Below the pieces are notes generated by a model. The model did no database searches, was not told the origin of the DNA, and saw nothing but the letters and a program-made list of their open reading frames with translations. From positions 806,001 to 870,000 of the forward strand of contig JANFNE010000020.1 of the NCBI GenBank assembly GCA_024867545.1: a DNA stretch of 64,000 nucleotides, in the 5' to 3' direction. A program made the translations under genes and the position numbers. Positions 60,128 through 64,000 of the stretch are shown in pieces. The stretch's first letter is position 1. Every line of letters starts with the position of its first letter. This DNA comes from Phytopythium helicoides (taxonomy: Eukaryota; Oomycota; Peronosporomycetes; Pythiales; Pythiaceae).

Positions 60128-60727
60128 TTGTCATGGCATGATGTCAAGCAGTAGATCACGTTGACGTTGAAGTCGCTTCAGTTCCGTATCCTTCATAAAT
60201 TCTCAACTATCATTTTGTGGTTTTCAGTGCGCTTGATTTATCAAAAATTCAACTGAATGCTGGGAGAATCGTCCGAGGGTTCATGATATTTCGCTTTGAG
60301 TGGATCTGTTCACTCAGCGTTGTACTGGACCGAACGGCTGGGCTTCCTAAATCTATATAGTCACCGATAATTTCTCCGCGTTTTGCTGAGTATAGGACAG
60401 CTGTATTTCAATTTGACTTGCGAGCGCTTGAATAAAGTTGTCTGAACCGGGCGCGCACCACACAAGAAAAAAAATGCACAAGATGAGAACAAGGCCATTC
60501 AAAATGTACAGAATTGGTTGAGAGCGGACTTTTGCTGGCAGGCATCTTACCATCGAGTATGAAAAGTGTACGAAAAACACAAAAATGGGAAATGTCCAAA
60601 GACACCAAAACTGAGGATCCAGAATATACTTTCGTAGCTACAACAAAATGAGCTAGTGCTCTGGACATATTTCTCGCTGCATACCGATTTGAACAGAGCC
60701 ACTCATTCGTCGCAGGCAAAATCAACC
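60128..60727. other. Convergent 3' region between GH3 copy 2 and LPP copy 3
   Basis: No gene is seen; it is a near-identical copy of 51868-52467. Confidence 0.55.
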
Positions 60728-62006
60728 TTAGGACTCGCCGACTTCCACAACCCATTGAGATGACGTAGCCTGCGACTTCTCTCCATTCTCTTGCGTCCGG
60801 GACGATACGGCGACAACTTGGCCCTCCCGCAGCTTCACCTGCAAGCCATACGCCAGAACCAACAATTTAAACATGAAAGATGTCACAACAAGCAAAACAG
60901 AGTAAACAAACCTTGTGACGCTCACTCAACTCCTCGCGAGTAATACCAGCCGCATCCCAACTGAACACGGATCCGTAGTTGTAGTCGTAGGCAACGCATG
61001 CCGACACAGCACCGATGATGCTGCCGCCGAGAATGTCGCTGTAGTGGTGCCAGTTGTCAATTGACCGCGTGATGGCGACCCAAGTTGCAATCAGCACTGG
61101 GAGAAAGCAAACAAACAACTTGAACGTCTTTCGACTTCCACGCATGATCGTATCACCACGATTAATAGCGCTTAGACGCGAGCGACCGAGCAAGTAAAGC
61201 TTTTCGAACAATCACAAGAGGGATTAGGAATAGGAATTGCTAAGAACACTAAGCAAAACCAGAGAGTGCACTCTTACAGTCAGAAGCAGCATTGTAGCCC
61301 ACGCGAAGGACGAGTGGCCGGACGGAAAACTCTTGCGGCCCTCCTTCTCTCCAGCAGAATTGGTGCACAGATTGGTTACGCCATCCCACACAACATCATA
61401 TTTCCAGCCACACATGTCGTGGAACGATGGGCGAAAGCGACCAGTCTGGTTCTTGATGAATTGTGTAAGCGCTTGCGACAGTGCGATCGACTGTAGAAGA
61501 CTTAGGAGAAAGTCGCGAGTGTCTCCTTGAACGACGGTAATATGCCGACATCGTGGAACAACGTAGTTCATGAGTAGGTTGACGACGATGGGGAGCAGTG
61601 ATCCACCAACAACAAGGCTCCACATTGGCACTGCATGATGCTCCAGTACATGAGTCATCACGAAGCGGAGTAATCACAAATGTATCCACCTCACCTTGCT
61701 GCGCCAGCTCCTCCTGGTTGATGGTCGGATCAAGTGCCCAATAGATCGTTGTAGAGTTGATTTGAATCTTGATGCTCGGGATTGCGCCTGCCACAAAAAA
61801 AAAAATCAATTCGCATGAGCACTTTTATTTAAGGTTGAAGCATCGAATGCGCGATTCGCACGGTCATGAACGTCGATGAGGGCGAACACGAGCGCCACAC
61901 CGAGCACTCCGACGGCCACGAGGAACTCAAACACGCGCGTGGTGTGCGCGAAACGATGGAGCGCGTTTCCATCCTGCTTGGGCTGCGGCTTCTCACTCGA
62001 CGCCAT
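60728..62006 (-). CDS. Lipid phosphate phosphatase, PAP2 superfamily (LPP copy 3)
   Basis: Minus-strand exons 62006-61862, 61787-61695, 61630-61278, 61199-60912 and 60838-60728 (145, 93, 353, 288 and 111 nt) give 329 aa. It starts MASSEKPQPKQDGNALHRFA. Motifs KNQTGRFRP, FPSGHSSFAW and TRSIDNWHHYSDI are intact. It is the parent-like copy of the 52468-52700 fragment and convergent with GH3 copy 2. An A11 run lies in intron 1 directly before the acceptor. Role as for copy 1. Confidence 0.94.
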
Positions 62007-62492
62007 TTTTGAGTACTGAACGCGTTTGGCCCACGTGGCGAGCTGGAGGTCGTGGTGCGCTTTACGCTGCTAGAAGTGTTCTGTGTGAATGATGCGCGGC
62101 AGTGCGCCAGGAGATCATTCGACTCATTCATTCCCATCTCTGACAAAGGATGGGCAGTACATGTATTCATGAGATATTTTTAGATTTAAGTTTGAGATTT
62201 TGCGATATTAATTTGTAGATTGCAATTGTTATAATAGTCGTTTCGCCAGGAGGTGGCCAGCCGACCATAGATCATTTCAAACTTCGCGGAGGTGCAACTG
62301 CGGCAACGCTGGCTATCGAGAATCCACCTGAGAAATTCAGAGGAATGATCACTTTGAAGATTTGCATGCCATGCCATCACTGCGCTCGGCGCTTGCTGAC
62401 CAAGTATCGAAACCACGCTGTCTATTTATTGTTCGTGTTGAAACTTTTACACAACACGAGCATAATGTACTGCGGCGTCCCGCGCTGGGCTG
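62007..62492. other. Intergenic region between LPP copies 3 and 4
   Basis: Holds the promoter of LPP copy 3 and the 3' side of LPP copy 4, both on the minus strand. No gene is seen. Confidence 0.5.
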
Positions 62493-63885
62493 TCAAGGCT
62501 GCTGCATCTTGGCATCATCCTCATCAACTCTCGCCTCCAACAGATTCTTCTGTTCAAAGCAAAAGCAAAACGGAGAGGTCAGAGGAATTGTAGCATGATG
62601 CGACTGGCTTCAGCATCTCTACGCACCTTGCAGCGGTTGTGATACTCCTGGAGCGGCAATCCCGCCGCGTTCCGTGAGAATACTGATCCAAAGTTGTAGC
62701 CGTACGCCAAGAGCGCGCACACAGCACCAATAATGCTACCAGCTAGCACGTCGCTGTAGTGGTGCCAGTTGTCCGTCGTGCGAGTCACGGCCACCCATGT
62801 GGCCACGAGCGTGGGGATGCAGCAAAGGAACAGCTTGAGTGTCGTCAAAGCTCCAGCGAGGATCGAGTCGCCGCGAGTTGTGTAGTTCAGCCGAGCACGG
62901 CCCAACAGGTAGAGCTGAGAAAAACAGAATGAAAACAATCAACATCGAGTCATCATGACCAATTGTTGACGAGACAACAACGCACCGTAAGGACGAGCAT
63001 GCTCGACCACGCGAGGGACGAGTGGCCGGACGGGAAGCTTTGGCGAGCCTCCTTCTCTCCCTTGGCGCTCGTGCAAAGGTTGCTGACGCCGTCCCAGACG
63101 ACATCAAACTGCCAGCCGCACATGTCATAGAAGCACGGGCGGAGCCGACCCGCAGTTCGCTTGATGAAGTTGACGACCAACATCTCCATGCTAACCGGCC
63201 TGGGCGAGCGTCAGGATGAAGTCCCGCGTGTCGTGCGGGATGCGGCGCGTGAGGTTGCACAGCGGCAGCACGAGGTTGACGAGCACGTTGATGAGAGTGG
63301 TACCGCCCAAGGCAAAGACGGCGAGCGTGAGGTTGGTCACTGGGGACGACAAAACAAGTAGGTTAGGAAGACGTTCTCGACACCCGTGGACCGGGAGGTA
63401 GTTGGTGCACGCACCTTGCTCGGTGAGCTCCTTGTGGTTGATCACTGGGTCGCGAGCCCAGTAGGTGGCCGTGGCGTTGAGCTGGATCTCGATGCTCGGG
63501 ATGTCACCTGCAGCAAATCGACTAACCGTGAGTGGAAGGCTACGTTCGGATGAAAAAAAAAGCTCAGACGCGTCGTACGCTTGTGCACGTCGACCACTAT
63601 GAGCACGACGCGCGAGAGCAGCCACACGACGGCCGTGAGCGCGAACTCGGCCACTCGGAAGCGCCGCAGCGCCTTCTTGACGGCGTTCTCCCTGCCGGCG
63701 TCCTCCCGCTGCAGCAGCGACGCATCCAGCGTGCGGATGCTCTCGAAGTTGGCGCTCGGAGGCGGCGACCAGGACCGCGGCGGCGTCTGCGGGACCACGA
63801 AGAGCCCGCCGCTGGCCGCGTCGCCCCCGGCAGATGACGAGGCCGGCACGGAGGCCCTGGAGGCCCTGGAAGCGCGCGAGTTCAT
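62493..63885 (-). CDS. Lipid phosphate phosphatase, PAP2 superfamily (LPP copy 4, one-base frameshift)
   Basis: Exons 63885-63579, 63507-63415, 63339-62986, 62914-62627 and 62549-62493. Sizes are 307, 93, 354, 288 and 57 nt; paralogs have 353 nt in exon 3, so one base is extra. The insertion is in the AA at 63193-63194, after FILTLAQAG, and the frame then resumes with SMEMLVVNFIK. Motifs KRTAGRLRP, FPSGHSSLAW and TRTTDNWHHYSDV are all present. The N-terminus is long and Ser-rich (MNSRASRASRASVPASSSAG). It is diverged from copies 1 and 3 and closer in layout to copy 2. Either a consensus error or a very young pseudogene. Confidence 0.85.
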
Positions 63886-64000
63886 GCGGACGACTTGGAC
63901 AATTCACGAGTGCGCTCCTGCGGCGTCCACGAGCCGAGCGAGGGGCGCAATCGCGCGGCTCGGCTCTGCGCATTTTGCGCGCTTCGCACCTCTGTTTCAT

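Larger units (their letters stand above)
57776..60960 (+). repeat. Direct duplicated block, second copy (GH3 plus 3' flank plus LPP tail)
   Basis: Partner of 49516-52700 at an offset of 8,260 bp. Here the LPP part is not truncated but continues as a complete gene. Confidence 0.85.

Overview
The window looks like nuclear DNA of an oomycete, most likely Phytophthora or a close relative. Genes are dense. Introns are mostly 50-135 bp with GT..AG ends, and third positions are GC-rich. Cytidine-rich initiator-like stretches precede some starts. The gene content is eukaryotic: ARF GTPases, Prp39, UTP23, copine, an LPP family, XPF and ribosomal protein uS10/S20. The species call is inference. No bacterial, organellar or CRISPR features were seen.

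Region 1 (1-5.7 kb) is a tandem ARF GTPase array. Two intact near-identical 181-aa genes flank a badly decayed copy and a copy with two frameshifts. Region 2 (5.7-40.7 kb) is ordinary housekeeping and regulatory sequence: V-ATPase subunit F, a Gln-rich protein, Prp39, an acidic protein, an APC-superfamily transporter, a large uncharacterised coiled-coil protein, UTP23, a cyclic-nucleotide-dependent kinase, a coiled-coil protein with Sfi1-like W repeats, a copine with a Pro/Gly/Tyr/Gln tail, a protein with two psq-like HTH modules, an App1-type (DxDxT) phosphatase-like protein, a CCR4/nocturnin-type EEP nuclease, RPS20, NADH-cytochrome b5 reductase and XPF. Many of these conserved genes are broken by single-base shifts although the protein on each side stays conserved. 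Consensus errors are the simplest explanation.

Region 3 (40.8-63.9 kb) is the most unusual part. Secreted family-3 glycoside hydrolase genes (GH3) alternate with genes for PAP2-type lipid phosphate phosphatases (LPP). It holds three GH3 copies, one with a 566-bp internal deletion, four full-length LPP genes and two LPP fragments. A large inverted repeat (arms about 40,825-45,305 and 46,903-51,945) surrounds a 1.6-kb spacer with a decayed LPP. A 789-bp repeat (R1) lies next to the rearrangement joints and occurs a third time at 52,770-53,558. The block GH3 plus 3' flank plus convergent LPP tail is repeated directly 8,260 bp downstream.

Functional links are modest. ARF, copine, LPP and the App1-like protein all belong to families tied to membrane lipids or trafficking. 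The GH3 proteins are predicted secreted beta-glucosidase/xylosidase-type enzymes. All functional assignments are by motif recognition from the sequence alone.
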